Source: Idiomarina sp. UBA6142 | GTDB taxonomy: Bacteria; Pseudomonadota; Gammaproteobacteria; Enterobacterales; Alteromonadaceae | Assembly (NCBI GenBank): GCA_002423905.1 | Contig: DIVC01000112.1 | Coordinates: 9,508-19,400 of the forward strand | Direction: 5' to 3' | Length of the DNA stretch: 9,893 nucleotides | Part shown: piece by piece, positions 1 through 7,154 of the stretch | Position numbering within the stretch: the stretch's first letter is position 1 | Layout of the letters: each line of letters opens with the position of its first letter | The notes under the pieces: generated by a model | Seen by the model: the letters and a program-made list of their open reading frames with translations, nothing else | Database searches by the model: none | Told to the model about the DNA's origin: nothing | Translations under genes and position numbers: made by a program

Positions 1-1
1 C

Positions 2-790
2 GTAACCCGCAAAATGATTGATGACTACACCGCGTTTGTGGCTATTTATGGAGCGAAAGGTCTGGCGTGGATGAAGATTAACGATTTGAGTGCTGGCCGA
101 GACGGTATTCAATCGCCAGTGCTAAAATTTATCCCGGATGCTGAGCTAGAGCAGATCGTGCAGCGGGTTGGTGCCAGCACTGGCGATATCATTTTCTTTG
201 GCGCTGATAAAGCCCATGTGGTAGCGGAAGCACTGGGTGCACTGCGGTTGAAAGTAGGCCAGGATTTTGACTTGGTTGAAGACGCGTGGCGGCCATTGTG
301 GGTGGTTGACTTCCCGATGTTCGAACAGCATGACGGTGGCTTAGCGGCCATTCACCATCCGTTCACCTCACCGAAAAATATGAGCCCAGCTGAGCTCAAA
401 GCCAACCCAGTGGATGCTATTTCGAATGCCTATGACATGGTATTGAACGGGGTGGAAGTGGGTGGTGGCTCAGTGCGTATCTATGATAGCGAAATGCAGC
501 AGGTGGTATTTAGCCTGTTGGGTATCAGCGCCGATGAGCAGCAGGAGAAGTTTGGCTTCTTACTGGAAGCACTGAAGTACGGCACGCCGCCGCATGCGGG
601 CTTGGCTTTTGGCTTAGACCGGTTAGTGATGCTGATGGTCGGCGCCAGCTCGATTCGTGAAGTGATTGCGTTCCCGAAAACCACGACCGCGGCTTGTGTG
701 ATGACCGATGCACCGAGCTTTGCCAATACCGCAGCACTGGATGAATTAGGGGTGGCGGTGAAACTACCGAGCGAGGGTAACAGCCACTAA
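2..790 (+). CDS. aspS: Aspartyl-tRNA synthetase, C-terminal part (5' end outside window)
   Basis: Class II aminoacyl-tRNA synthetase that charges tRNA-Asp with aspartate in the cytoplasm. The frame is open from base 2, so the apparent ATG at 14 is internal and the gene starts outside the window. About 262 codons are visible, a little under half of the roughly 590 residues of the bacterial enzyme. They cover the GAD-type insertion (for example IFFGAD near 194-211) and the end of the catalytic core. Landmarks are [10 protein letters not shown], the HHPFTSPK stretch, the GGGSVRI strand, and class II motif 3, GLAFGLDRL, at about 599-625, whose arginine contacts ATP. It closes with a helix like the E. 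coli C-terminus (APSFAN). The TAA stop shares its last A with the ruvC ATG. Family assignment is very secure because the similarity to E. coli AspRS is continuous. Confidence 0.97.
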   Translation, partial: VTRKMIDDYTAFVAIYGAKGLAWMKINDLSAGRDGIQSPVLKFIPDAELEQIVQRVGASTGDIIFFGADKAHVVAEALGALRLKVGQDFDLVEDAWRPLWVVDFPMFEQHDGGLAAIHHPFTSPKNMSPAELKANPVDAISNAYDMVLNGVEVGGGSVRIYDSEMQQVVFSLLGISADEQQEKFGFLLEALKYGTPPHAGLAFGLDRLVMLMVGASSIREVIAFPKTTTAACVMTDAPSFANTAALDELGVAVKLPSEGNSH

Positions 791-1311
791 TGGCGATTAT
801 CTTGGGTGTTGACCCAGGTTCGCGGCTCACCGGCTATGGGGTGATTCGCCAGCAGGGCAATCAACTGACCTACTTAGGCAGTGGTTGTATTAATGCCCAA
901 GGCAGTGTGAAAGCACCGTTAAGCCTTGCTGATAAGTTGAAGCTGATTCATGATGGTATCAGTGAGCTGATTGTGCAGTTCCAGCCCGATGAATTTGCAA
1001 TAGAACAAGTGTTTATGGCACGCAACCCCGATTCTGCGTTAAAGTTGGGGCAAGCACGCGGCGCCGCCATTGTGGCTGCAGCCTGCGCCGGTTTACCGGT
1101 AGCTGAATATGCCGCACGCTTGGTCAAACAAGCAGTTGTGGGTACCGGTGCGGCTGATAAAAGCCAGGTGCAGCATATGGTGATGGCGATGCTGAAGTTA
1201 GCGCAGCGGCCGCAAGCCGATGCCGCTGATGCGTTGGCCGTGGCATTATGTCATGCGCATAGTCGCAACAGCTATTTAACCACGGCAAGTAACCCAAGGG
1301 GGCGACGGTGA
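790..1311 (+). CDS. ruvC: Holliday-junction endonuclease RuvC
   Basis: RuvC resolves four-way DNA junctions by paired nicks and works with the RuvAB branch-migration motor in homologous recombination and fork repair. The product is 173 residues, the same length as E. coli RuvC, though a few residues are inserted near position 40 and the tail is shorter. The four acidic residues of the RNase H-like active site are present: D8 in GVDPGS, E72 in AIEQVF, and D144 and D147 in ADAADAL. The conserved stretches [18 protein letters not shown] and KSQVQHM are intact. The ATG overlaps the aspS stop by one base (TAATG). The only Shine-Dalgarno candidate (GAGGG at 773-777) lies rather far upstream, so re-initiation from aspS is likely. 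It overlaps ruvA by four bases. Confidence 0.97.
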   Translation: MAIILGVDPGSRLTGYGVIRQQGNQLTYLGSGCINAQGSVKAPLSLADKLKLIHDGISELIVQFQPDEFAIEQVFMARNPDSALKLGQARGAAIVAAACAGLPVAEYAARLVKQAVVGTGAADKSQVQHMVMAMLKLAQRPQADAADALAVALCHAHSRNSYLTTASNPRGRR

Positions 1312-1940
1312 TTGGACAATTAAGCGGTACCTTAATCGCAAAACATCCGCCGGAGATCATGATTGAGGTGAACGGCGTGGGCTATGAGCTGCAAATGCCG
1401 ATGACCTGCTTGTACGAGTTGCCTGAGGTTGGCCAAGCGGTGCGGGTGATCACCCATTTTGTGGTGCGCGAAGATGCCCAGTTATTGTATGGCTTCAATA
1501 CCTTTGCCGAGCGCAGCTTGTTTCGCCAGTTGATTAAAGCACAAGGGGTTGGGCCGAAGTTAGCACTAACCATCATGTCGGGTATGACGGCGCATCAGTT
1601 TGTTCATGCCATCACCCATGATGACGTATCGAGTTTAGTCAAACTACCGGGTGTTGGCCGCAAAACTGCTGAACGCTTAGTGGTAGAAATGCGTGATCGG
1701 CTGAGTAACTGGGGCAGTATGACCCCAGCGAGTGACGCCATGGCGATTGATTTTAGTGATTTACGACCCACGTTAAGCGGTCCAGGCAGCGCTCGTGATG
1801 ATGCGTTTAGTGCCTTGGTAGCGCTGGGTTATAAACCGGCTCAAGCGGATAAATCGGTCGCCACTGCAGTGAAAGCTTTAGGCGATGGCGCTGCCAGTGA
1901 AGAACTCATTCGTCAAGCGTTGCGGAGTTTAGCCGGATGA
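1308..1940 (+). CDS. ruvA: Holliday-junction DNA-binding protein RuvA
   Basis: RuvA forms tetramers that hold the Holliday junction in square-planar form and load the RuvB motors. The product has 210 residues (E. coli 203). It shows the N-terminal OB-fold domain (about 1-62), the acidic pin E55-D56 in [13 protein letters not shown], two helix-hairpin-helix motifs (GVGPKLAL at 80-87 and [12 protein letters not shown] at 113-124), and a flexible acidic linker at about 140-160. The C-terminal RuvB-binding domain (about 163-210) contains [12 protein letters not shown]. The start is GTG, fixed by the match to the family N-terminus (MIGxL) and by AAGGGGG at 1296-1302, about five bases upstream. GTGA overlaps the ruvC stop, and the ATGA at its end overlaps ruvB, which fits one translationally coupled operon. 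Confidence 0.97.
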   Translation: MIGQLSGTLIAKHPPEIMIEVNGVGYELQMPMTCLYELPEVGQAVRVITHFVVREDAQLLYGFNTFAERSLFRQLIKAQGVGPKLALTIMSGMTAHQFVHAITHDDVSSLVKLPGVGRKTAERLVVEMRDRLSNWGSMTPASDAMAIDFSDLRPTLSGPGSARDDAFSALVALGYKPAQADKSVATAVKALGDGAASEELIRQALRSLAG

Positions 1941-2953
1941 TTGAACCTGATCGCATTACCGGTGCTGCTGCCAGCGGCGATGATGAAGTCATTGACCGGG
2001 CTATTCGGCCAAAGCGTTTAGCCGACTACACGGGGCAAAAACATGTGGTCGAACAAATGGAAATTTTTATCCAAGCGGCGCGGCAACGTGGTGAAGCGCT
2101 CGACCATTTGCTGATTTTTGGGCCGCCGGGTTTAGGTAAAACCACACTCGCCAACATCGTTGCTAACGAGCTGAATGTAAATATTAAGCAAACGTCGGGT
2201 CCGGTACTAGAAAAGGCAGGGGATCTTGCGGCATTGTTAACCAACTTAGATGCACACGATGTGCTATTCATTGACGAGATTCATCGTCTGAGCCCAGTGG
2301 TTGAAGAAATATTGTATCCAGCTATGGAAGATTACCAGCTGGATATCATGATTGGTGAAGGCCCAGCGGCTCGCTCTATCAAGCTTGATTTGCCGCCATT
2401 TACGCTAATTGGCGCAACCACCCGTGCCGGCGCCTTAACCTCACCATTGCGCGATCGCTTTGGGATTGTGCAGCGGCTCGAGTTTTACAATGTGGAAGAG
2501 CTAACCAGTATTATTCGGCGCTCGGCACATTTTTTGAAGCTGGATCTAACCGCCACTGGTGCGTTGGAGATTGCCCGCCGCTCGCGCGGCACGCCGCGGA
2601 TTGCTAACCGCTTGTTGCGACGGGTGCGGGATTACGCTGAAGTGCGTGGTAATGGTCATATTGATCAAACCATCGCCAACGCGGCGTTGGCTATGGTCGA
2701 CGTGGACGAAGCCGGCTTCGACTATATGGACCGTAAGCTATTGCTGGCTATTATTGAGAAATTTCTGGGTGGTCCGGTGGGGTTGGATAACTTAGCTGCG
2801 GCGATTGGCGAAGAAAAAGAGACGATTGAGGATGTACTTGAGCCCTATTTGATCCAACAGGGCTTTTTGCAGCGTACACCGCGTGGTCGTATTGCTACCC
2901 CACATGCCTATGCGCATTTTGGGTTAGCCGCTCCGGCAGTCAGCCACAGCTGA
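1937..2953 (+). CDS. ruvB: Holliday-junction branch-migration ATPase RuvB
   Basis: RuvB is the hexameric AAA+ motor that pulls DNA arms through the RuvA-bound junction. The product has 338 residues (E. coli 336). Visible motifs are the [11 protein letters not shown] entry segment, Walker [10 protein letters not shown] at 62-70 (K68), Walker B FIDEIH at 111-116 with D113 and E114, sensor 1 around IGATTRAG at 158-165, and the arginine finger R174 in LRDRFG. Sensor 2 ([13 protein letters not shown]) and the winged-helix domain, which ends in [14 protein letters not shown], follow. The ATG overlaps the ruvA stop (ATGA), with GGAG at 1924-1927 as ribosome-binding site. No terminator in the plus direction is apparent after the stop. 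The strong hairpin 40 bases downstream is oriented for the opposite strand. Confidence 0.97.
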   Translation: MIEPDRITGAAASGDDEVIDRAIRPKRLADYTGQKHVVEQMEIFIQAARQRGEALDHLLIFGPPGLGKTTLANIVANELNVNIKQTSGPVLEKAGDLAALLTNLDAHDVLFIDEIHRLSPVVEEILYPAMEDYQLDIMIGEGPAARSIKLDLPPFTLIGATTRAGALTSPLRDRFGIVQRLEFYNVEELTSIIRRSAHFLKLDLTATGALEIARRSRGTPRIANRLLRRVRDYAEVRGNGHIDQTIANAALAMVDVDEAGFDYMDRKLLLAIIEKFLGGPVGLDNLAAAIGEEKETIEDVLEPYLIQQGFLQRTPRGRIATPHAYAHFGLAAPAVSHS

Positions 2954-2982
2954 GCTTTAGCGACAGCTAGCGCGGCGCAGGT

Positions 2983-3009
2983 AAAAAAAAGCCCGCTCAG
3001 GGAGCGGGC
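2983..3009 (-). terminator. Intrinsic terminator acting on the minus strand
   Basis: The arms GCCCGCTC (2991-2998) and GAGCGGGC (3002-3009) form a perfect 8-bp stem with a 3-base loop. On the minus strand it is followed at once by eight T (2990-2983). In the plus direction only AAAAGTAC follows, so it does not look like a terminator for ruvB. It defines the 3' end of the proposed small RNA. Confidence 0.8.
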
Positions 3010-3092
3010 AAAAGTACAGAACAACAAGGAAGTTCAATCCAGGAAACAATAACAGAATGCTGTGACAACCGGTCTCAATCTCTATTACTTGC
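2983..3092 (-). ncRNA. Candidate Hfq-type small RNA, minus strand, unidentified
   Basis: This is inferred from layout; I do not recognise the family. On the minus strand a sigma70-like promoter (3098-3125) is followed by about 110 bases without an ATG, ending in a GC hairpin and eight T (3009-2983). The 5' end is estimated at 3090-3093 from the usual distance to the -10 box. The interior is U-rich and largely unpaired, apart from small hairpins such as ACAG/CTGT and GAAC/GTTC. It carries two short stretches complementary to Shine-Dalgarno sequences: CTTCCTT (plus positions 3026-3032, in the loop of the GAAC/GTTC hairpin) and TTTCCT (3041-3046). TACTTTT just before the terminator stem plus the T8 tail resembles the known Hfq-binding 3' module. 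It faces ruvB, so it could also act as a convergent or antisense transcript. Confidence 0.6.
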
Positions 3093-3097
3093 TCGTT

Positions 3098-3125
3098 ATT
3101 ATAGAGAGGACCGACCAGATTTCAA
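3098..3125 (-). promoter_or_regulatory. Sigma70-like promoter for the minus-strand RNA
   Basis: Read on the minus strand, the -35 box is TTGAAA (plus 3120-3125), the spacer is 16 bases, and the -10 box is a perfect TATAAT (plus 3098-3103). The discriminator is AACGAG, giving a start near 3090-3093. AT-rich DNA with T runs lies just upstream (3126-3165) and could serve as an UP element. No minus-strand protein gene lies downstream, so the promoter makes sense only for a non-coding transcript. Confidence 0.65.
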
Positions 3126-3288
3126 CCGAGAAAAATTGTGACGAGAATTAGTTTTTCTAATGATTGATTGTTGCATCTGTACATAAAATAAACACTGTAA
3201 AATTGGTCAGACCAAAAATATGTAATAAAAACAAATAATCAATCCAATTTGGTAAAGATAGCATGATTAAAAAATATCTGGTGAAAAA
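3126..3288. other. AT-rich control region upstream of ybgC-tol
   Basis: This non-coding stretch separates the minus-strand promoter from ybgC and is clearly more AT-rich than the genes. It holds a small hairpin (ATTAG at 3147-3151 with CTAAT at 3157-3161), a GntR-type palindrome (3201-3217) and a nine-codon mini-ORF (from 3263). A plus-strand promoter for the tol cluster should lie here. The best I can find is weak: TTGTGA at 3136-3141 and AATGAT at 3159-3164, 17 bases apart. TGTAAT at 3221-3226 is a good -10 match with no -35 partner. Confidence 0.5.
3201..3217. promoter_or_regulatory. GntR-family (FadR/PdhR-like) operator candidate
   Basis: The sequence is AATTGGTCAGACCAAAA, with perfect arms TTGGTC and GACCAA around a central A. 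The core TGGTCNGACCA is the core I recall for FadR operators, and 12 of 14 defined positions agree with the E. coli PdhR consensus AATTGGT-N3-ACCAATT. It lies about 75 bases upstream of both ybgC and the -35 box of the divergent RNA promoter, so either could be the target. Which regulator binds is unknown. Confidence 0.45.
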
Positions 3289-3292
3289 GTGA
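3263..3292 (+). CDS. Possible nine-codon leader ORF overlapping the ybgC start
   Basis: ATG at 3263 opens a frame encoding MIKKYLVKK. Its TGA (3290-3292) overlaps the ybgC GTG (3289-3291) in the same GTGA arrangement seen between real genes in this window. The Shine-Dalgarno sequence is weak (GGTAAAG about ten bases upstream), and so short an ORF can arise by chance in AT-rich DNA. If translated, it would deliver ribosomes to the ybgC start, which itself has only a poor ribosome-binding site. Confidence 0.25.
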   Translation: MIKKYLVKK

Positions 3293-3708
3293 GCGCTTTT
3301 GTTTGGCCAGTACGGGTTTATTACGAGGACACGGATGCAGGTGGTATCGTTTATTATGCCAACTATCTCAAATTCCTTGAACGGGCCCGCACCGAATGGT
3401 TACGCTCGCTGGGTATTGAGCAAGATAGCTGGTTAGCGGCTCGAGTTGGTTTTGTCGTGCGCCAGCTACAGTTGGAATTATTACAGCCAGCGCGCTTTAA
3501 CGATGAACTGTTGGTGTCGGTTGAGGTCTTAAAGCTGGGCCGTGCGTCGGTGCAATTTCAGCAAAGTGTGCAACTAAAAAGCAGTGGCGAATCATTATGT
3601 GTGGCGCAGGTGAAAGCTGCCTGTGTTGATTTAGGTAATGCCGATTCAGGGTTACGTGCAGTACCCATGCCGGCGGCAATTTATGAGGTGTTAAAAGGTG
3701 CCCACTGA
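3289..3708 (+). CDS. ybgC: Tol-Pal-associated acyl-CoA thioesterase YbgC
   Basis: Cytoplasmic hot-dog-fold thioesterase of the 4-hydroxybenzoyl-CoA thioesterase class, the usual first gene of tol-pal clusters. The family hydrolyses acyl-CoA esters and has been linked to phospholipid metabolism. Its exact role beside Tol-Pal is not settled. The product is 139 residues (E. coli 134). WPVRVYYEDTDAGGIVYYANYLKFLERARTE is recognisable in pieces at residues 6-36: YEDTDAGG at 12-19 contains the catalytic aspartate (D16), and the FLERARTE helix follows. The GTG start gives the family N-terminus, and the frame offers no better upstream start. Its ribosome-binding site is poor (GGTG at 3280-3283). The 3' end overlaps tolQ by 11 bases. 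Confidence 0.95.
   Translation: MSAFVWPVRVYYEDTDAGGIVYYANYLKFLERARTEWLRSLGIEQDSWLAARVGFVVRQLQLELLQPARFNDELLVSVEVLKLGRASVQFQQSVQLKSSGESLCVAQVKAACVDLGNADSGLRAVPMPAAIYEVLKGAH
3685..3690 (+). promoter_or_regulatory. Ribosome-binding site fixing the tolQ GTG start
   Basis: GAGGTG lies inside the ybgC 3' end, seven bases before the GTG at 3698. It supports that GTG, with an 11-base overlap with ybgC, as the tolQ start. Confidence 0.75.
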
Positions 3709-4396
3709 ATTATCGATCACCGCGTTAATTTTAGAGGCCAGTTTGGTCGTCCAGCTGGTGATGTTGATGTTGTTAGCATTTTCGGTGGTAGGTTGGATGA
3801 TGATCTTCCAGCGCCGTAAGGTCATTCATGCCGCCAGCCAAGCGGCGCTCAAGTTTGAAGACCGGTTCTGGTCCGGGGTTGATTTAGCGCGGCTGTACCA
3901 AGAGGTCAATGCCCGCGCCCAGAATGCTAGCGGCTTGGAAAAGTTATTTCATGCTGGTTTTAAAGAGTTTGCGCGGTTACGCAGCCAGAGCGGCTTGCCG
4001 CAGCAACAGTTGCTGGACGCATCCTATCGGGCTATGCGGGTGGTGCACTCGCGCGAAGTGGATAAACTCGAGAGTAACTTATCATTGCTGGCGACTATTG
4101 GTTCGATCAGCCCTTATATCGGCTTATTTGGCACCGTATGGGGCATCATGAATGCCTTTATTGGTTTGGGTGCGGTGCAACAAGCCACGTTGGCGATGGT
4201 AGCACCTGGTATTGCCGAAGCCTTGATCGCTACAGCGATGGGGTTATTTGCCGCGATTCCGGCGGTGATTGCCTATAACCGCTTTAATTATGCGGTGGAA
4301 AAAGTCGACAATCAGTATCAGAACTTCATGGACGAGTTGGTGGCAATTTTACAACGCCAAGGTAGCATTTCCGCCAAGGAGCAAGCATCGGCATGA
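3698..4396 (+). CDS. tolQ: Tol-Pal motor subunit TolQ
   Basis: Inner-membrane channel-forming protein of the MotA/TolQ/ExbB family. With TolR it converts proton motive force into movement of TolA during outer-membrane constriction at division. The product has 232 residues (E. coli 230). There are three membrane segments: about 14-36, then a large cytoplasmic loop containing FEDRFWSG and HAGFKEF, then about 130-155 and 168-192. The conserved pore threonines T146 (GTVWGIM) and T179 (IATAMGLFAAIP) correspond to E. coli T145 and T178. SISPYIGLFGTVWGIM and MVAPGIAEALIATA are nearly identical to E. coli. The GTG start is supported by GAGGTG seven bases upstream. It overlaps tolR by four bases, as expected for subunits of one complex. 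Confidence 0.97.
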   Translation: MPTELSITALILEASLVVQLVMLMLLAFSVVGWMMIFQRRKVIHAASQAALKFEDRFWSGVDLARLYQEVNARAQNASGLEKLFHAGFKEFARLRSQSGLPQQQLLDASYRAMRVVHSREVDKLESNLSLLATIGSISPYIGLFGTVWGIMNAFIGLGAVQQATLAMVAPGIAEALIATAMGLFAAIPAVIAYNRFNYAVEKVDNQYQNFMDELVAILQRQGSISAKEQASA

Positions 4397-4839
4397 TGAC
4401 GGTGACGCGCTCGCGGCGCAAGCCGATAGCAGATATCAACGTGGTACCTTACATTGACGTGATGTTAGTACTACTGATTATTTTTATGGTGACGGCACCC
4501 TTGATCACCTCGGGCGTTAATGTGGAACTGCCCAAAGCCAATGCCGCGGCTATTGACCCGGACAGTAAGCCACCGATTGTGGCTTCAGTAGACCGTGATG
4601 GGCAGTATTATTTGTCGGTGAATAGCGATCCGAATGCACCGCTAAGTGCAGAAGATTTGGCGGTGTTAGTGGCATCGCATATGCAAATGGATGCCAGTAA
4701 TCGCATTGTGGTGAAAGGCGATGGTTCGGTCTCGTATAATCAGATTGTGCAGCTGATGGTGTTGTTACAGCGTGCAGGAGTGCCATCGGTGGGTCTGATG
4801 ACCGACGGCGCTGCCGCTAATAATCCGCCACGGCGATAA
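4393..4839 (+). CDS. tolR: Tol-Pal motor subunit TolR
   Basis: ExbD/TolR-family stator subunit with a short cytoplasmic N-terminus, one membrane helix (about 17-37) and a periplasmic domain that can contact peptidoglycan. The product has 148 residues (E. coli 142). The proton-carrying aspartate D22 sits in INVVPYIDVMLVLL, matching E. coli D23. The protein ends in the family motif AGVPSVGLMT plus a short tail. Two adjacent ATG codons are possible. The first (4393) lies 11 bases after AAGGAG (4376-4381) and gives an ATGA overlap with tolQ, so I prefer it to 4396. A 15-base gap follows before tolA. Confidence 0.97.
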   Translation: MMTVTRSRRKPIADINVVPYIDVMLVLLIIFMVTAPLITSGVNVELPKANAAAIDPDSKPPIVASVDRDGQYYLSVNSDPNAPLSAEDLAVLVASHMQMDASNRIVVKGDGSVSYNQIVQLMVLLQRAGVPSVGLMTDGAAANNPPRR

Positions 4840-4854
4840 GTAGTAGGTGACTCG

Positions 4855-5772
4855 GTGAAATTTAATTGGCCTGCAGAAATGACCCAACCGCTGTTGTTGT
4901 CGCTGGCATTGCACGCGGCGATTGTGGTGGTGTTGGTGACCGGGCTGAGTTTACCGTCGAGCTTTGATAAGCCCTTGGCGGTGCAGGTGAATTTAACTGA
5001 GCAGCCGACGCTTGATGAAATTGTTCAAGCGGTGACCGTGGATCAAGCTGCGGTCGATCAGCAAATACAACGTATTCAGCAACAGCAGCGCGATAAAGAA
5101 GCGGCTGAAGCAAAGCGGGTGGCTGACTTAGAACGGCGGGCTGAAGAAGCGCGTAAACAGCGTGAGGCTGAGCAAAAGAAACAGCGTGAACTAGCCGCCC
5201 AGCAAGAACGTGAACGGCAGCAGCTAGATAAGCAGCGAGCCGATGCTGCGGCCAAGCAAGCGGCGGCAGAAAAAGCCGCAGCTGACGCTGAAGCAAAACG
5301 TAAGCGTGAAGAAGAAGCCGCGCGTAAAGCTGAAGAAGCGCGCAAGAAACAAGAGGCCGAAGCCAAGCGCTTAGCCGAAGAACAGAAAAAACGTGAGGAA
5401 GAAGCGCGCCAGAAAGCGGAACGTGAGCGGCAGTTGCAGCAACAGTTAGCCGAAGAAGCGCGTCAACGTGATCGTGCCCGTGCCCAGCAGGTGGAGGGTG
5501 AGGTGGCTAAATATTCGGCACTGATTCGGCAAACTATTCAGCGCAATTGGAATATCGACGAATCGATGCGCGGCAAAGAATGTGAGTTGGAGATCCGAGT
5601 GGCCGCTAGTGGCTTCGTGATTTCCGTGGATAGCGGGCGTGGCGATGCTTTAGTCTGTCAAACCGCGCGCGCTGCGGTGTTGAAAGCCGGCACCTTGCCG
5701 GTGTCGCCTGATCCAGACGTTTTTAAGAAAATGAGCACCATTAAAATTAGAATGGCGCCTTACCAAAATTGA
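4855..5772 (+). CDS. tolA: Tol-Pal periplasm-spanning protein TolA
   Basis: TolA is anchored in the inner membrane by one helix and reaches across the periplasm to TolB/Pal. Domain I is a short cytoplasmic part plus a membrane helix (about 11-31, with LALHAAIVVVL). Domain II (about 62-215) is a long charged helix made almost only of A, E, K, R and Q, with repeated EEARK and AEAKR units. Domain III (about 216-305) is the compact C-terminal fold, with two conserved cysteines, C243 and C268, that form the E. coli disulfide. At 305 residues it is much shorter than E. coli TolA (421), mainly through domain II. GTG is chosen because AGGTG (4845-4849) lies five bases upstream and the protein then begins just ahead of the membrane helix. 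The internal ATG at 4879 is less likely. Confidence 0.95.
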   Translation: MKFNWPAEMTQPLLLSLALHAAIVVVLVTGLSLPSSFDKPLAVQVNLTEQPTLDEIVQAVTVDQAAVDQQIQRIQQQQRDKEAAEAKRVADLERRAEEARKQREAEQKKQRELAAQQERERQQLDKQRADAAAKQAAAEKAAADAEAKRKREEEAARKAEEARKKQEAEAKRLAEEQKKREEEARQKAERERQLQQQLAEEARQRDRARAQQVEGEVAKYSALIRQTIQRNWNIDESMRGKECELEIRVAASGFVISVDSGRGDALVCQTARAAVLKAGTLPVSPDPDVFKKMSTIKIRMAPYQN

Positions 5773-5789
5773 TAGGTAGCGAGTAGCAC

Positions 5790-7154
5790 ATGACTATGAT
5801 GAAGAAATTTCTGACCCTCATAAGCACGGCAGCAATTACCTTTGCGGTGATGTTAACGCCGGCCAAGGCGGCCTTAGAAATCGTCATCACCGAAGGGATG
5901 GATAGTGCCCGCCCAATCGCGGTGGTGCCATTTCGTTGGAAGGGCAACGGCCCAGCTCCGGTTGAGTTAACCGAGGTGGTGGCGGCTGACCTGCTGCGCA
6001 GCGGTCGGTTTAACCCCATTCCAGTGAGTGCTATGCCACAACGGCCGTCGACTGCCAGTGAAATAGATTATCCGCGCTGGGCCGGTTTGGGTGTTGAAGC
6101 GGTGCTGGTGGGTAGTGTTGAGCCTAATGGTGTCGGCCGCTACACCGTGACCTTTGAGATCGTTGATGTACTGCGTGGACAAATCACCGGCGGTACCCGC
6201 GTGCTGCGCAACGGCGAGTTGGTGCGTTCGCACGATCATATTCTTGATGCCCGTACCAGCGTGATTGATGACAGCCAGTTCCGTCAGTATTCGCACCGTA
6301 TTTCTGATGTGTTTTATGAAACCATGACCGGTCAACGCGGTGCCTTTATGACCCGTATCGCCTATGTCACCGTAAATTTTAAGCAAGACAAGCCCTATGA
6401 GTTAGTGGTGGCTGACTATGATGGCTACAACGAGCAGGTGTTGCTGCGCAGCCCCGAGCCACTGATGTCGCCGAGTTGGTCTCCTGATGGCAGCAAATTA
6501 GCTTATGTGAGCTTTGAAAATCGCCGCCCACAGATATTTATTCAGGACATTTATAGCCGCAAGCGTGAGCAAGTGACAGACTATTCGGGTATTAATAGCC
6601 GCCCGGTATTTTCGCCCGATGGCCGCTCCTTAGCCATGGTGCTATCGAAAGATGGTAACCCCGAAATTTATGTGATGAATTTGGCGACTAAGCAATTGCG
6701 TCGGGTCACCAATCACCATGCCATCGATACCGAGCCGAACTGGTCACCGGATGGTAAGTCGATGGTGTTCACGTCGGAAAGAGGTGGCAGACCGCAATTA
6801 TATAGCGTAAATTTAGATTCAGGCCAGGTGCGGCGCTTGACCTTTGAAGGCGAACAGAATTTAGGTGGAACCTTCACCCCCGATGGCAGGCAGGTGGTGA
6901 TGGTGAATCGCACCCAAGGCAACTATCATATTGCCAAACAAGATTACCCAACTGGGGTATTGCAAATACTGACGCAAACAGCGTTAGATGAATCACCCAG
7001 TTTAGCTCCGAATGGGAGTATGGTAATCTATAGCACAACGCATAATAACCGTCAGGTACTGGCATTGGTTTCGGTCGATGGGCGCTTTAAAGCGCGCCTA
7101 CCAGCACGTGAAGGCGAAGTGAAATCACCGGCATGGTCGCCGTACTTGCGTTAG
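5790..7154 (+). CDS. tolB: Tol-Pal periplasmic beta-propeller protein TolB
   Basis: Periplasmic protein that switches between Pal-bound and TolA-bound states in the Tol-Pal cycle. The product has 454 residues including a signal peptide (MKK start, hydrophobic core, likely cut after AKA at 25-27). The mature N-terminus [15 protein letters not shown] resembles the TolA-binding arm of E. coli TolB. An alpha/beta domain (about 30-185) is followed by a six-bladed propeller with PD40-type repeats: [15 protein letters not shown] (227-241), [13 protein letters not shown] (272-284), [14 protein letters not shown] (316-329), [13 protein letters not shown] (360-372), [13 protein letters not shown] (403-415) and the closing PAWSPYL (447-453). 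In-frame ATGs at 5796 and 5799 also leave a good signal peptide, so the exact start is uncertain by up to three residues. It lies 17 bases after tolA. Confidence 0.96.
   Translation: MTMMKKFLTLISTAAITFAVMLTPAKAALEIVITEGMDSARPIAVVPFRWKGNGPAPVELTEVVAADLLRSGRFNPIPVSAMPQRPSTASEIDYPRWAGLGVEAVLVGSVEPNGVGRYTVTFEIVDVLRGQITGGTRVLRNGELVRSHDHILDARTSVIDDSQFRQYSHRISDVFYETMTGQRGAFMTRIAYVTVNFKQDKPYELVVADYDGYNEQVLLRSPEPLMSPSWSPDGSKLAYVSFENRRPQIFIQDIYSRKREQVTDYSGINSRPVFSPDGRSLAMVLSKDGNPEIYVMNLATKQLRRVTNHHAIDTEPNWSPDGKSMVFTSERGGRPQLYSVNLDSGQVRRLTFEGEQNLGGTFTPDGRQVVMVNRTQGNYHIAKQDYPTGVLQILTQTALDESPSLAPNGSMVIYSTTHNNRQVLALVSVDGRFKARLPAREGEVKSPAWSPYLR

Noticed and set aside
14..16. ATG at 14 as the start of aspS
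   Set aside because: The frame is open to the window edge and homology to AspRS begins before it. The residue is internal.
2991..3009. Hairpin as the ruvB terminator
   Set aside because: In the plus direction it is followed by AAAAGTAC rather than a T run. The T8 tract is on the minus strand.
3122..3184. A 20-codon minus-strand ORF (MYRCNNQSLEKL...) just upstream of the small-RNA promoter
   Set aside because: It has no ribosome-binding site and no promoter of its own, and it stops before the RNA begins. Chance is the simplest explanation in AT-rich DNA.
4862..5296. A 144-codon minus-strand open frame inside tolA
   Set aside because: It mirrors the A/E/K/R/Q-rich tolA coding repeat, which lacks stops in other frames by composition. 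It resembles no protein I know, and tolA itself is certain.
5967..6386. A 139-codon minus-strand open frame inside tolB
   Set aside because: It lies wholly within a well-conserved gene on the other strand and has no recognisable motif.
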